Shown: positions 26,479-36,265, counted from the stretch's first letter. The stretch is DNA of 64,000 nt from Janibacter cremeus (GCF_029395675.1 NZ_CP115184.1:3410001-3474000); one strand, 5' to 3'. Notes: a model not told the origin generated them from the letters alone. Translations and numbers: made by a program.

Positions 26479-27564
26479 GTGCTGGACGAGCCGGCCCAGC
26501 CACCACGCAGTGAGCGGATCGCCCGTTACATACTCGTCGTGTCGGTGCTCTTCCTCATCGTCGCGCTCCTCGGCAGCTTCATCAAGGTGAGCTACGCGGT
26601 GGAGAGTCCCGGACCGGTCACCGACACCCTCGGCGAGCTCGACGACGGCACGCAGCTCGTCCGCGTGGACGGTGCGAAGACCTACCCGACCGAGGGGGAG
26701 CTCTACTTCACGACCGTGCGCATCCTCGGTGGCCCCGAGCGCCACATCAGCGTCTGGGAGTGGGTCCAGGGACACCTCGACCCCGACTCGCGGGTCGTGC
26801 CGGAGGACAAGGTCTTCGGCGAGGACCGCAGCGCCGAGGAGGTCGAGGAGCTCAACGCCGCCCTCATGGAGGGCTCGCAGCACACCTCCATCGCCGTCGC
26901 CCTGCGCAGCCTCGGCGAGGAGGTGGGCCAGGAGAACGTCGTCGCACGGATCGCCAAGAAGATGCCCGCCGCCGGCGCCCTGCGTCTCGAGGACGTCATC
27001 GTCTCCGTCGACGGCGAGCGCCCCGGGAGCCTCGAGGAGCTCGTCAACGCGATCGCCGACCGCGAGGTCGGCGAGGAGGTCACCCTCGAGGTCCGGCGCG
27101 ACGGCAGGACGAGGACCGTCACGCTCGAGACGGCCGACATCGGCAACGACCGCGCCGGCGTCGGTGTCGTCCTCGAGCCGAAGTACGACTACCCCTACGA
27201 GGTGCGGATCGACGCCGGCCACGTCGGCGGACCGAGCGCGGGGATGATGTTCGCGCTCGCCGTGCGCGACCGGCTGACCCCGGGCGCCATGACGGGCGGG
27301 AAGTCCGTCGCCGGCACCGGCACGATCGCCGACTCCGGCCAGATCGGGCCGATCGGCGGCATCCGGCAGAAGATGGTCGGCGCCCGGCAGGCCGACGCGC
27401 GGTGGTTCCTCGCGCCGGAGGACAACTGCTCCGCCGTCGTCGGCAACGTCCCCGACGGCCTGGGCGTGGTGGCCGTGGACACCTACGACGACGCGGTCAC
27501 CGCGGTCGAGGGCATCGCGAAGGGGGAGACCGCGGACCTGCCGACGTGCGAGGACGCGGCGTAG
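26479..27564 (+). CDS. YlbL-like membrane PDZ-Lon (S16) protease
   Basis: A 361-residue protein. One membrane segment near residues 15-36, an extracytoplasmic region, a PDZ domain around AAGALRLEDVIVSVDGERPGS, then a Lon-type catalytic domain. The catalytic Ser is in GGPSAGMMFA and the Lys in GGIRQKMVGA. GTG at 26479 is preceded by AGGAGG. Substrates unknown. Confidence 0.9.
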   Translation: MLDEPAQPPRSERIARYILVVSVLFLIVALLGSFIKVSYAVESPGPVTDTLGELDDGTQLVRVDGAKTYPTEGELYFTTVRILGGPERHISVWEWVQGHLDPDSRVVPEDKVFGEDRSAEEVEELNAALMEGSQHTSIAVALRSLGEEVGQENVVARIAKKMPAAGALRLEDVIVSVDGERPGSLEELVNAIADREVGEEVTLEVRRDGRTRTVTLETADIGNDRAGVGVVLEPKYDYPYEVRIDAGHVGGPSAGMMFALAVRDRLTPGAMTGGKSVAGTGTIADSGQIGPIGGIRQKMVGARQADARWFLAPEDNCSAVVGNVPDGLGVVAVDTYDDAVTAVEGIAKGETADLPTCEDAA

Positions 27565-27647
27565 TTCCCCGCTCGCAGACGAAGGGCGCCGCTCTTTGGC
27601 GCGAAGTCCGCCCGTCGCGGACGAAGGGGGTACGGCAGGCCTTGGCG

Positions 27648-27703
27648 CACAGTCCGCACCCCCGCAGGGGATCCCGCACCGAACGCACTCAGTGCGGACT
27701 GTG
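27648..27703. terminator. Hairpin between convergent genes
   Basis: Arms CACAGTCCGCAC (27648-27659) and GTGCGGACTGTG (27692-27703) form a 12-bp stem around a 32-base loop. It lies between the protease and PPA1309-type gene ends. The surrounding 186 bp also holds three CGAAGGG-type words and otherwise no gene. Confidence 0.5.
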
Positions 27704-27751
27704 GCCTGAGTCGGCCGACCGCACCCCTTCGTCCACTCCTGTCCGTACTGC

Positions 27752-28303
27752 TCAGTCCTCGAAGGTCGCCCGCAGCGCGTGGACGAGGCCAGGGGCGATG
27801 TCCTCACCGGTGGCGACCCGGTCGTCCCGGTCGTGGGCGCGCTGACGCAGCAGGCACACGGCCCGACCGTCGCGGTGGACGGCCACGAGCAGGCGCACGT
27901 CCTGGCGCTGCGGGTGGTCAGCGAGGGCGTCCACGGCCTCGTCCGGGTCCTCCGGCAGGTCGCGCTCGGCACCCGGGGGGATGACGACGCGCTCGACGGC
28001 CAGCGCCGCGCCGTGCACGGTCTCCGGCCAGGCCATCCGGCCGAGCAGCGACTCCAGCGAGGAGGTCCGCGGCAGGTCCTCCTGCTCGATGGCCGTGAGG
28101 GCCCCGGGCGCGCGGTCGGCCGCACCGTCGAGGGCGAGCTGCGGCTCGGCCTCGACGAGGGTGGCGGTGTCGACGAGCGCGAAGACCCGGGGGTTCTGGT
28201 CCCATCCGGAGATCGCGACATGGCGCTCGGTCTCGAGCGCGGCGACGGTCAGGGGTTCGGTCGTGGGGATGTTGTCAGATGACGAGTCGGGCACGGGGAC
28301 CAT
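27752..28303 (-). CDS. PPA1309-type conserved actinobacterial protein
   Basis: A 183-residue protein of the family called PPA1309 after its Cutibacterium member, often found divergent from UPF0182 as here. The middle contains LPRTSSLESLLGRMAWPETVHGAAL and a VDALADHPQRQDVRLLVAVHRDG core. No known enzyme motif, signal peptide or membrane segment. Function unknown. Confidence 0.75.
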   Translation of the reverse strand: MVPVPDSSSDNIPTTEPLTVAALETERHVAISGWDQNPRVFALVDTATLVEAEPQLALDGAADRAPGALTAIEQEDLPRTSSLESLLGRMAWPETVHGAALAVERVVIPPGAERDLPEDPDEAVDALADHPQRQDVRLLVAVHRDGRAVCLLRQRAHDRDDRVATGEDIAPGLVHALRATFED

Positions 28304-28348
28304 GCTGCCCTACGTCCTGTCAGGTCCTCTGGGTACGGTAGGCGCACC

Positions 28349-31336
28349 ATGAGCAGCGCGAGTTGGCCGCACGGCGGTGACAAGGGGGGCGCGGTGCCGC
28401 CCCGTGACCACGACGGGACCCCACCGAGGCGTGGCCCGGGCAGGGTGGCGAAGGCGGCCATCGCGATCGCCGTGCTGCTCGTGATCATCAGCATCGTCGC
28501 GGGGTTGTGGACCGAGTCGCTGTGGTTCAGCGCACTCGGCTTCTCCGAGGAGTGGTGGTCGCGGCTGAGCACCCAGGCCCTCCTCTTCATCATCGGGGGC
28601 CTGGTCACCGGCCTACCCGTCGGCCTGAGCCTGTGGCTCGCCCACCGCACGCGTCCGCTGACCGTGCCGATGTCCGCCGGGGAGCAGGCCCTCGCGCAGT
28701 ACCGCCAGGCCATCGAGCCCTTCCGCAGGGTGACCGCGTGGGCGTTGCCCACCGTGCTCGGCCTGCTCGGCGGTCTCACGGCCGCGGGGCAGTGGCAGGT
28801 CTGGCTGCTGTGGCGCAACGGCGAGGCGACCGGCGTCACCGACCCGCAGTTCGGGCGGGACATCGGTTACTACCTCTTCGGGCTGCCGTGGTGGAGCTTC
28901 CTCGTCGGCTTCCTCACCGTCGCGATGCTCGCGAGCCTGCTCAGCGCGGTCTTCGCGCACTACATCTACGGCGGCATCGTCCCGCCCGGACGCGGTCGCT
29001 CCACGCGGGCCGCCTTCCTCCACCTGGCCGTCATCGCCGCGGTGCTCGCGGTGCTGCGGGCCTGGAGCTACCTGCTCGACGCGCACGCCCTGACCACTCG
29101 CGAGGGCGAGGTGCTCACCGGCGTCGGGTACACCGCGGACCACGCGATCATCCCCACCAAGTACATCCTCGCGGTCGCGGCGGTGCTGTGCGCCGTGCTC
29201 TTCCTCGCCTCGGTCCGCTCCCGCTCTTGGCGGCTGCCGATGATCGCGGTCGGCACCCTCGTCGTCCTCTCGATCGTCGTCGGGGCGATCTACCCGGCCC
29301 TGGTGGAGACCTACCAGGTCTCGCCCTCGCGCAACACGCTCGAGGAGCCCTACCTGCAGCGCAACATCAACGCCACGCGGGAGGCGCACGGTGTCGCCGA
29401 GACCGAGGAGACGACCTACGACGCCGTCTCGGACGTCACCTCCGGGCAGCTGCGCCAGGACGCGCAGTCCATCCCCGGCATCCGACTGCTGGACCCCGCG
29501 GTCGTCAGTCAGACCTATCAGGAGCTGCAGGCACAGCAGCAGTACTACACCTTCCAGGACGAGCTGGACGTCGACCGCTACGAGATCGACGGGGAGACCA
29601 CCGACGTCGTCGTCGGGGCGCGCGAGCTCGAGCTCGACAACGTCCCCGCCGACCGGCGCGACTGGGTCAACGACCACACCGTCTACACGCACGGCTACGG
29701 CCTCGTCATGGCCCGCGGCACGCAGGTGCAGGCCGGCAACCCCGAGTGGATCAACCCGGCGTCGGCGATCGGCGAGTACGAGCCGCGCATCTACTTCGGC
29801 GAGCAGATGGACCACTTCTCGATCGTCGGCCGCAGCGACAACCAGGAGCCGCGCGAGGTCGACCGCCCCACCGGTGGTGAGGACTCGCGCTACACCTACC
29901 AGGGTGACGGGGGAGTGGACATCGGGTCCCCCCTTCGTCAGGCGGCGTACGCGCTGACCCACCGCGACCTGAAGTTCATGCTCTCCGACGCGGTCGGGCC
30001 CAACTCCCGGCTGATGGAGCACCGCACCCCCAGGGAGCGTGTGGAGCGGGTGGCGCCGTGGCTCACCCTCGACGACGACGTCTACCCGGCGATCGTCGAC
30101 GGGCGCATCAAGTGGATCGTGGATGCCTACACGACCTCGCGGCAGTACCCGTACAGCACCGCCTTCTCGATGTCCGGCGTGCAGACCGGTCAGGTCTCCT
30201 CCCGGGAGACGCAGCAGGCGAGCGCGCTGGTCGGCGATCGGGTCAACTACATGCGCAACTCGGTCAAGGCCACCGTCGACGCCTTCGACGGCAGCGTCGA
30301 CCTGTACAAGTGGGACAAGGACGACCCGATCGTCGAGGCCTGGGACAAGGCCTTCCCCGACCTGATGCAGGACCGCGACGACATCAGCGGTGAGCTCATG
30401 ACGCACCTGCGCTACCCGGAGGACCTCTTCCTCATGCAGCGGGCCGTCCTCGCCGACTACCACATCACCTCCGCGAGCGACTTCCGCGCCGGGCAGGACC
30501 GCTGGCGCGTGCCGGACGACCCCTCGCGCGGTGACGAGGGCGTGGCCCAGCCGCCGTACTACCTGTCGCTGGCGATGCCCGAGCAGAACCGGCCCTCGTG
30601 GAAGCTGACCTCGACCTACATCCCGCGCGGTCCGCGCAACGTCATGGCCGGGTACCTGGCCGTCGACGCCGATGCCGGTGCGACCGACGGCGACCCGGCC
30701 CAGGGCTACGGGAAGCTGCGTCTGCTCTCGGTGCCACGCAACACCACCGTGCCGGGTGTCGGCCAGGTGCAGAACGACATCGTCTCCTCCAACGCCACCT
30801 CCGGCGACGGCAGCCAGACCCTGCAGGACTACCTCAACAACGCCAACCGCGGCGGCTCGCAGGTGCACTTCGGCAACCAGCTGGCGCTGCCGGTCGGGGA
30901 GGGCTTCCTGCACGTCGAGCCGATCTACCTCTCCTCGTCCTCGGGGACGTCCTACCCGCAGCTGCGGATCGTGGTGGCGACCTTCGGCGGCAAGGTCGCC
31001 TGGGGCCCGACGCTCGACTCGGCGCTGGACCAGCTCTTCGAGGGCGATGCCGGTGTCGAGGGCGGCGACTCCACGCCGGCTGAGGGCGAGCCCGGGTCCG
31101 GGGACGAAGGGGGTGACGGTGGCGGTGACGAGCCGGCAGCGCCCGCGGCGAGCGACCCCGAGGCCCTGCGCGAGGCCATCGCCGGCATGGAGCAGGCCTA
31201 CGCGGACGGCCAGGAGGCGCTGCGCAACGGCGACTTCGCCGCCTACGACCAGGCGCAGAAGGAGCTCAAGCGCTACCTCGAGCAGGCCGCTGCCGCACAG
31301 CCCGAAGGGGGCTCGGCAGAGCTGGAGGGCAACTGA
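28349..31336 (+). CDS. UPF0182 family large membrane protein
   Basis: A 995-residue UPF0182/COG1615 protein. About seven membrane segments occupy the first 330 residues, the first being AIAIAVLLVIISIVAGLW. A large extracytoplasmic domain follows, and an acidic Gly/Glu-rich linker precedes a C-terminal helix (GMEQAYADGQEALRNGDFAAYDQAQKELKRYL). Function is not established. Same neighbourhood as Rv3193c. Confidence 0.93.
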   Translation: MSSASWPHGGDKGGAVPPRDHDGTPPRRGPGRVAKAAIAIAVLLVIISIVAGLWTESLWFSALGFSEEWWSRLSTQALLFIIGGLVTGLPVGLSLWLAHRTRPLTVPMSAGEQALAQYRQAIEPFRRVTAWALPTVLGLLGGLTAAGQWQVWLLWRNGEATGVTDPQFGRDIGYYLFGLPWWSFLVGFLTVAMLASLLSAVFAHYIYGGIVPPGRGRSTRAAFLHLAVIAAVLAVLRAWSYLLDAHALTTREGEVLTGVGYTADHAIIPTKYILAVAAVLCAVLFLASVRSRSWRLPMIAVGTLVVLSIVVGAIYPALVETYQVSPSRNTLEEPYLQRNINATREAHGVAETEETTYDAVSDVTSGQLRQDAQSIPGIRLLDPAVVSQTYQELQAQQQYYTFQDELDVDRYEIDGETTDVVVGARELELDNVPADRRDWVNDHTVYTHGYGLVMARGTQVQAGNPEWINPASAIGEYEPRIYFGEQMDHFSIVGRSDNQEPREVDRPTGGEDSRYTYQGDGGVDIGSPLRQAAYALTHRDLKFMLSDAVGPNSRLMEHRTPRERVERVAPWLTLDDDVYPAIVDGRIKWIVDAYTTSRQYPYSTAFSMSGVQTGQVSSRETQQASALVGDRVNYMRNSVKATVDAFDGSVDLYKWDKDDPIVEAWDKAFPDLMQDRDDISGELMTHLRYPEDLFLMQRAVLADYHITSASDFRAGQDRWRVPDDPSRGDEGVAQPPYYLSLAMPEQNRPSWKLTSTYIPRGPRNVMAGYLAVDADAGATDGDPAQGYGKLRLLSVPRNTTVPGVGQVQNDIVSSNATSGDGSQTLQDYLNNANRGGSQVHFGNQLALPVGEGFLHVEPIYLSSSSGTSYPQLRIVVATFGGKVAWGPTLDSALDQLFEGDAGVEGGDSTPAEGEPGSGDEGGDGGGDEPAAPAASDPEALREAIAGMEQAYADGQEALRNGDFAAYDQAQKELKRYLEQAAAAQPEGGSAELEGN

Positions 31337-31337
31337 T

Positions 31338-31366
31338 TTGGTCCTCCCCGTGCGGTCACGTAGAGT
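31338..31366 (+). promoter_or_regulatory. Promoter of the initiator tRNA gene
   Basis: TTGGTC at 31338-31343 and TAGAGT at 31361-31366 are separated by 17 bases, a good fit to a housekeeping sigma promoter. Transcription would begin about 8 bases before the tRNA. The -35 starts inside the region just behind the UPF0182 stop. Confidence 0.7.
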
Positions 31367-31380
31367 TGCAACTGCAACGA

Positions 31381-31457
31381 CGCGGGGTGGAGCAGTTCGG
31401 TAGCTCGCCGGGCTCATAACCCGGAGGTCGCAGGTTCAAATCCTGCCCCCGCTACCA
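31381..31457 (+). tRNA. Initiator tRNA-Met (CAT)
   Basis: A 77-base cloverleaf with encoded CCA. The anticodon CAT is at 31415-31417. The first base C faces T72, an unpaired start typical of initiator tRNAs, and three G:C pairs (GGG/CCC) close the anticodon stem. The T arm reads GGTTCAAATCC. These features distinguish it from elongator tRNA-Met. Confidence 0.95.
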
Positions 31458-31459
31458 GG

Positions 31460-31496
31460 TTCAGGCCCGGGATTCAGTGCGAATCCCGGGCCTGAA
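31460..31496. terminator. Hairpin after the tRNA
   Basis: A perfect 16-bp stem with a 5-base loop: TTCAGGCCCGGGATTC and its reverse complement. It begins three bases after the tRNA CCA and would end the tRNA transcript. No T-run follows. Confidence 0.75.
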
Positions 31497-31566
31497 GCAT
31501 GTGCGGGGCCGCGCCCCCGTGCCGCGGGGCGAGCGGAGCGACGAGGCCGGGTCTACGGTGAAGTCC

Positions 31567-32298
31567 ATGACGACCCACCGCGCCGACCCTGTTCCCCGGA
31601 GTGCGGACCACCCCGTGAGTCCGGACGGCCCCCGACGGCCGGCCCTCCTGGTCTTCGACGTCAACGAGACGCTCTCGGACATGTCGTCGATGGGTCAGCA
31701 GTTCGAGGACGTCGGTGCACCGGCCCACCTGGCGAAGGCCTGGTTCGCGGGAGTGCTCCGCGACGGCTTCGCACTGACCGCTGTCGGTGCCAGCGAGCCC
31801 TTCGCCCAGATCGCGGCGGAGTCCCTGCGCGGCCATCTGCACGGGTTACCGCTCAACCGCGGCACGGAGGAGGCGGTTGAGCACGTCATGGCCGGGTTCA
31901 CCGAGCTCCCGGTCCACGCGGACGTCCCGGCCGGTGTCCGGACCTTGACGGATCTCGGGATCCGACTGGTGACGCTGAGCAACGGGTCCGCGTCCGTCGC
32001 CGAGGCACTGTTCGACCGGGCCGGGATCCGCACCCACTTCGATGCCCTCCTGTCCGTCGAGCAGGCGGGCGTCTGGAAGCCGGACAGGGGCGCGTACGCC
32101 TACGCCCTCGAGCGGTGCGACGTCGACCCGATGGACGCCATGCTGGTCGCCGTGCACCCCTGGGACATCGACGGCGCCGCGCGAGCAGGACTCGCCACTG
32201 CCTGGATCAACCGCGAGGGCGGCGTCTACCCCGGGTACTTCCGCTCCCCGGACCTGCATGCACGGTCGCTGACCGAGCTGGCCGAGCAGCTCACGTGA
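31567..32298 (+). CDS. HAD family hydrolase (haloacid dehalogenase type II-like)
   Basis: A 243-residue HAD hydrolase. Motif I is VFDVNETLSD with the nucleophile Asp, motif II lies in LVTLSNGSAS, motif III Lys in KPDRGAYAYAL, and motif IV in AVHPWDIDGA. This pattern fits the type II haloacid dehalogenase group, but the real substrate is not given by sequence. I preferred ATG 31567 since upstream sequence overlaps the tRNA hairpin. First gene of the accessory stretch. Confidence 0.85.
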   Translation: MTTHRADPVPRSADHPVSPDGPRRPALLVFDVNETLSDMSSMGQQFEDVGAPAHLAKAWFAGVLRDGFALTAVGASEPFAQIAAESLRGHLHGLPLNRGTEEAVEHVMAGFTELPVHADVPAGVRTLTDLGIRLVTLSNGSASVAEALFDRAGIRTHFDALLSVEQAGVWKPDRGAYAYALERCDVDPMDAMLVAVHPWDIDGAARAGLATAWINREGGVYPGYFRSPDLHARSLTELAEQLT

Positions 32299-32331
32299 CA
32301 TGCGCTCCGGGGAGGAGCGACGGGGCACCGG

Positions 32332-32369
32332 GCCGCCGAACCGAGGACTCGCGACCTCGGCTCGGCGGC
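32332..32369. terminator. Hairpin between convergent genes
   Basis: GCCGCCGA and CCGAGG pair with CCTCGG and TCGGCGGC around an 8-base loop, with one unpaired base on each side. It separates the convergent HAD and AhpD-like genes. Confidence 0.65.
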
Positions 32370-32375
32370 TCGCGA

Positions 32376-32918
32376 TCAGAGCGCGGGTGCGGCCGGGAGG
32401 TCGAGGTCCGTCTGCACGAAGTGGTTGAAGTAGTTCGTGAACAGGTTCAGCGTGACGTGCACGGACAGCTCGGTGAGCTGCTCATCGCTCCACCCGGAGT
32501 CGAGCGCCGTCTGCCAGGTCGCATCGCGGACCGAGCCCACGTCCGCGGTGTACTCGCGCGCCAGCTCCAGCAGCGCAGCGAGCGTCGGGTCGAAGTCCAC
32601 GGCACCTGCGCGGATCGCCACCATCTCGTCGTCGGAGAGTCCGGCAGCCCTGCCCCCGCCGGTGTGCGCGGCCTGGCAGTAGGAGCAGTCGTCGACATTG
32701 CCGACCGCGAGTGCAATGGCCTCGCGGGTGCGTCCGTCGAACGATCCGTGGTCGGCGATGACCTCTTGCAGGGCGACGTACGACTGGAGCGCGACCGGGG
32801 AGTGCGCCATCTCGCCGTGGATGTTCAGGACCTTGCCGAACTTCACATCCAGGGCCTTCAGTGCGTCCCGGCTGTCCTCCGGGGCGGTCTCGAGCGTGTG
32901 GACGGGGATGCGGGGCAT
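32376..32918 (-). CDS. Carboxymuconolactone decarboxylase / AhpD-like protein
   Basis: A 180-residue protein of the CMD/AhpD family. It has the redox pair and His of the family in DCSYCQAAHTGGG. Such proteins usually act as alkylhydroperoxidases. ATG at 32918 follows CACAGGAGGCTCCC, an ideal ribosome site that recurs identically before the DUF4389 gene at 36265. Divergent from the Crp-type regulator, 133 bp away, which may control it. Confidence 0.88.
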   Translation of the reverse strand: MPRIPVHTLETAPEDSRDALKALDVKFGKVLNIHGEMAHSPVALQSYVALQEVIADHGSFDGRTREAIALAVGNVDDCSYCQAAHTGGGRAAGLSDDEMVAIRAGAVDFDPTLAALLELAREYTADVGSVRDATWQTALDSGWSDEQLTELSVHVTLNLFTNYFNHFVQTDLDLPAAPAL

Positions 32919-33051
32919 GGGAGCCTCCTGTGCGTAGCGGTTTCTTCCTGTCACCGCCCACAACGGCCCCCGCGTGGGGGAGCGTCCTCGAATGTCACCG
33001 GGGAGACACTCTTGGCTCCGAACAGGGACACGGATCCAGGAAGGGCCACCG

Positions 33052-33759
33052 ATGCGCAACCGTGAGCATCCGTCCGCCGAGTTCCGCGAGGCGCTGTGGA
33101 TCTCGCGGTGCGTGGGACACGCCGAGACGACCCCGCTGCGGCCGGAGGACGTCGAGGGCCTGGCGAGCTTCCTCCACGTCCGCAGCCTGGCGGCCGGCGA
33201 ACCGCTGGTGCGAGCCGGGGACGAGCCCACGGACGTCTACATCGTCCGTGACGGCTGCCTGGAGCTGGCGGTCCGCAGCGCCGGGCGACGCATCGTCATC
33301 CAGATCCTGCGCCCCGGCGACATCGACGGCGACATCCAGATGCTGCTCGGCAAGGCGATGCCGTACGAGACACGGGCCCAGACCGACACCACCTGCCTGA
33401 TGCTGGAACGGGAGGCGTTCGAGCGGCTCCTCGCCACCCACCCCCAGCTGTCACGACGGTGGCTGACGAGCGTGTCGGAACGCCTGGCCCGCTCCCACTC
33501 CCGCTTGACCAACCTGCTCGGGCAACCGCTGGACGTCCAGGTCGCCCAGCTGCTCCTCGAGGAGCGCGTCGACGACGTCGTCGTGCTGACCCAGACGACG
33601 GTGGCGGCGTTGCTCGGCGTGCGCCGGCCCTCGATCAATCGCGTCCTCAAGCGCTTCGCGCGGGACGGCATGGTGGAGGTCAGCTACGGCAGGGTGCGGG
33701 TCCTCGACGCTCTCGCCCTGGCCAAGCACACGGCACCCTCGGATACGGGGACCGCGTGA
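33052..33759 (+). CDS. Crp/Fnr family transcriptional regulator
   Basis: A 235-residue regulator. A cyclic-nucleotide-type sensor domain spans residues ~25-140 (RPGDIDGDIQMLLGKAMPYETRAQTD) and the C-terminal winged helix contains TQTTVAALLGVRRPSINRVLKRF. There is no N-terminal cysteine cluster, so it is not an oxygen-sensing Fnr. The GDIDGD stretch differs from the cAMP site of Crp, so the ligand is uncertain. The nearby AhpD-like gene suggests a stress role, as inference. Confidence 0.88.
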   Translation: MRNREHPSAEFREALWISRCVGHAETTPLRPEDVEGLASFLHVRSLAAGEPLVRAGDEPTDVYIVRDGCLELAVRSAGRRIVIQILRPGDIDGDIQMLLGKAMPYETRAQTDTTCLMLEREAFERLLATHPQLSRRWLTSVSERLARSHSRLTNLLGQPLDVQVAQLLLEERVDDVVVLTQTTVAALLGVRRPSINRVLKRFARDGMVEVSYGRVRVLDALALAKHTAPSDTGTA

Positions 33760-33823
33760 ATGAGGCCTCGGTGGCTCCGGCTGTTCGTCGTCTGCGCGCA
33801 CGCCCGTCCACTAGCGTCCGACC

Positions 33824-34834
33824 ATGAGAGCGATCGTCCAGGACGGCTACGGATCCATCGATCACCTCAGCCTCGGCGAGGTCCCCCCGCCGGTGCCGGC
33901 CGAGGACGAGGTGTTGGTCCGGGTCCGGGCAGCGTCCGTGCATCCGGATGTGTGGCACGTCATGGCCGGCCGGCCGGTGGTGCTGCGCCTCATGGGCTCC
34001 GGGGTCAGGGGCCCGCGCGAACGAGTGCCCGGGACCGACGTCGCGGGGGTGGTGGAGTCCGTCGGCAGCGCGGTCACCAGGTTCACGCCGGGTGACGAGG
34101 TTTTCGGGGAGACCATCCGCGGCATCCAGTGGAGCAACGGCGGTGCATTCGCCGAGTACGCCACCGCCCCTGAGGACGGACTGGCTCCCAAGCCTCCCCG
34201 CGTCAGCTTCGAGGAGGCAGCGGCAGTGCCGACCGCGGGGCTCATCGCTTTGAAGAACCTGCCGCCACACCGAGTGCCCTCCGGTGCGCGAGTCCTGGTC
34301 AATGGTGCCGCAGGAGGCGTCGGCTCGATCGCCGTGCAACTCGCCAAGGCCTACGGCGCGCAGGTCACCGGTGTCGACCACGCGAGCAAGCTGGCACTGG
34401 TGCAGTCCCTGGGCGCAGACCAAGTCATCGACTACACCGTGGAGGACTTCACCCGCACCGGTGAGCAGTGGGACCTCATCTTCGACGTGCCCGGCAACCA
34501 CTCCTTCGGTGCCATACGCCGTGCACTGCGACCGCAGGGGAAATACGTCCTGATAGGGCACGATGCATTTGGCGCGACCGGGCACCACTGGCTCGGCAGC
34601 ATCCCGCGCATGCTGGGACTCATGGCGCGCTCGGCCGTGTCCCCTCAGCTGCGCGGCGGGTCCTTTGCATCACCAGAGAAGCGGCAGCTGCTGGCCATGC
34701 TGGCGGAACTCATGGAATCGGGACAGCTGCGCACAGTGGTCGACTCGACGTATCCCTTGGAGCAGGTGCGAGAGGCGATGCGCCACCTCATGTCCGGCCA
34801 GGCGCTGGGACGGGTCATTGTCCGCATCGACTGA
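33824..34834 (+). CDS. MDR family NAD(P)-dependent oxidoreductase, copy 1
   Basis: A 336-residue medium-chain dehydrogenase/quinone oxidoreductase. The nucleotide site is NGAAGGVGSIAVQLAKAYGA. The catalytic and structural zinc ligands are absent, pointing to the zinc-independent quinone-reductase group. Third-position A/T is commoner than in core genes (for example CTGATAGGGCAC), which fits later acquisition. A relative lies at 41839, about 40% alike by eye. Confidence 0.85.
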   Translation: MRAIVQDGYGSIDHLSLGEVPPPVPAEDEVLVRVRAASVHPDVWHVMAGRPVVLRLMGSGVRGPRERVPGTDVAGVVESVGSAVTRFTPGDEVFGETIRGIQWSNGGAFAEYATAPEDGLAPKPPRVSFEEAAAVPTAGLIALKNLPPHRVPSGARVLVNGAAGGVGSIAVQLAKAYGAQVTGVDHASKLALVQSLGADQVIDYTVEDFTRTGEQWDLIFDVPGNHSFGAIRRALRPQGKYVLIGHDAFGATGHHWLGSIPRMLGLMARSAVSPQLRGGSFASPEKRQLLAMLAELMESGQLRTVVDSTYPLEQVREAMRHLMSGQALGRVIVRID

Positions 34835-34846
34835 GACACCCACCGG

Positions 34847-36265
34847 TCAGTCCACGTCACCGACGACCGCGGGACTCTCCGCCGGGCCCTGGTCCAGCCG
34901 GAACGGCGGGTAGGTGTCGGTCATCAGGGCGACGTACGCGATCACCCGGTAGACCCACCGGTTCAGGCCGACCAGCAGGTCGAACAACGGGGCCGGGTAG
35001 CGGCCGGTGAAGAGCAGCAGCAGCCCGGCCGCCAACGTCAGCGCGCCGACCAGGCCGCCGACGGCGACGTGAAAGCCGTCCGCGTCACCGAACTGCCACG
35101 TGCCCGCGAGCACGGACAGCACGATCAGGTGCGGCAGGGCCAGCAGCCACGACTTGACCAGCACCAGACCGCGCGAGAGCCGCTCGGGGTAGGCGACGTC
35201 GAGGTCGGCCGGGTAGTCGGTGTGGCCGAGGGTGAACGGCGGGTAGCGGTCGGTGCCGATCGCAGCCGTCGCGTAGAACTGCACCCGCCAGCTCCACCGC
35301 AGGATGCCGACGTTGAGGTCGAAGAGGCCGCGCGGGTAGCGACCGGTGACGAGGATGGCGAGGAACGCCACCACGGTGAGCACCAGGAAGACCAGCCACA
35401 GGAGCGCGAGCACGACGAAGTGCGGGATCGCCAGGAACCACTTGACGAGCCAGAGCACACGGTTCAGCTGCGGGTCCTTCGCGCCGACCAGGGCCACGGG
35501 GGTGTCGGACCGGACGGCCAAGGGAGGTTGACCGAGCGCGGACCGGCGGGCGTCCCGCGGTCCCGGCGCCGAGGCGCCGTACACGACGAGCAGTGCGCCG
35601 CCGAGGACCAGGGCGCCGCCGAGCAGGCCGAGACCCCACGCCAGGGGTGCGAGCCAATCGAGGCGTCCGCCCGCGGACAGGTCGACTGTGACTCCCGGGG
35701 AGCCGTCGACGTTCATCACCACGGCGGTGTAGGTGCCGGGCTCGACGTCCCAGGTCAGCGTCTGGGTGTCGGGGCCGCTGCTCTGCGCGGTCCAGAAGCC
35801 CTGGTCCGTGGGGGCCTCGCTCAGGTCGCCGCCGGTGCCACGGCGGGTCAGCGAGTAGTCGAACGGGTCGGTGCGCAGGTCGCTGACCTCGTCGTACGAC
35901 GCACCGTCCAGATAGTCCGCGACGTCGGTGCTCGGTGCGATCCCGATGAAGACGGCCGAGGCGTCCGCGGACCGAGCGCTCAGCCGCACGGTGGCGAGGT
36001 CACGGTCGGCCCACCCGTCGTCGGGGTCGGGGTCGCCGAAGTCCACGACCTCGCTGGAGAGGGCCACCGTCTCGGTGGTGAGCTGCTCGGGCGGGGTGCT
36101 GAAGAACCCGTCGTCGGCGCGCTGGGTGGCCATCGCCCAGCCGAGGCCGAGGCCGCCGAGCAGTAGCGGGAAGCCCGCGAGCGCGACCAGGATGCCGATG
36201 ACGAGGGGGACCGGGCGGCTCCTGCGTGAACTGGTGCGGTCTGGATGTGGGGTGTAGGTGCCCAT
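34847..36265 (-). CDS. DUF4389 domain membrane protein
   Basis: A 472-residue membrane protein. One N-terminal membrane segment (VPLVIGILVALAGFPLLLGG) is followed by a ~150-residue extracytoplasmic domain, a second segment, and two DUF4389 units. Each unit has the LNRxLWLVKWFLAIPHFVVL / TGRYPxxLFDLNVG / [19 protein letters not shown] pattern. Function unknown. ATG at 36265 follows the same CACAGGAGGCTCCC as the AhpD-like gene. Divergent from the sensor kinase. Confidence 0.85.
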   Translation of the reverse strand: MGTYTPHPDRTSSRRSRPVPLVIGILVALAGFPLLLGGLGLGWAMATQRADDGFFSTPPEQLTTETVALSSEVVDFGDPDPDDGWADRDLATVRLSARSADASAVFIGIAPSTDVADYLDGASYDEVSDLRTDPFDYSLTRRGTGGDLSEAPTDQGFWTAQSSGPDTQTLTWDVEPGTYTAVVMNVDGSPGVTVDLSAGGRLDWLAPLAWGLGLLGGALVLGGALLVVYGASAPGPRDARRSALGQPPLAVRSDTPVALVGAKDPQLNRVLWLVKWFLAIPHFVVLALLWLVFLVLTVVAFLAILVTGRYPRGLFDLNVGILRWSWRVQFYATAAIGTDRYPPFTLGHTDYPADLDVAYPERLSRGLVLVKSWLLALPHLIVLSVLAGTWQFGDADGFHVAVGGLVGALTLAAGLLLLFTGRYPAPLFDLLVGLNRWVYRVIAYVALMTDTYPPFRLDQGPAESPAVVGDVD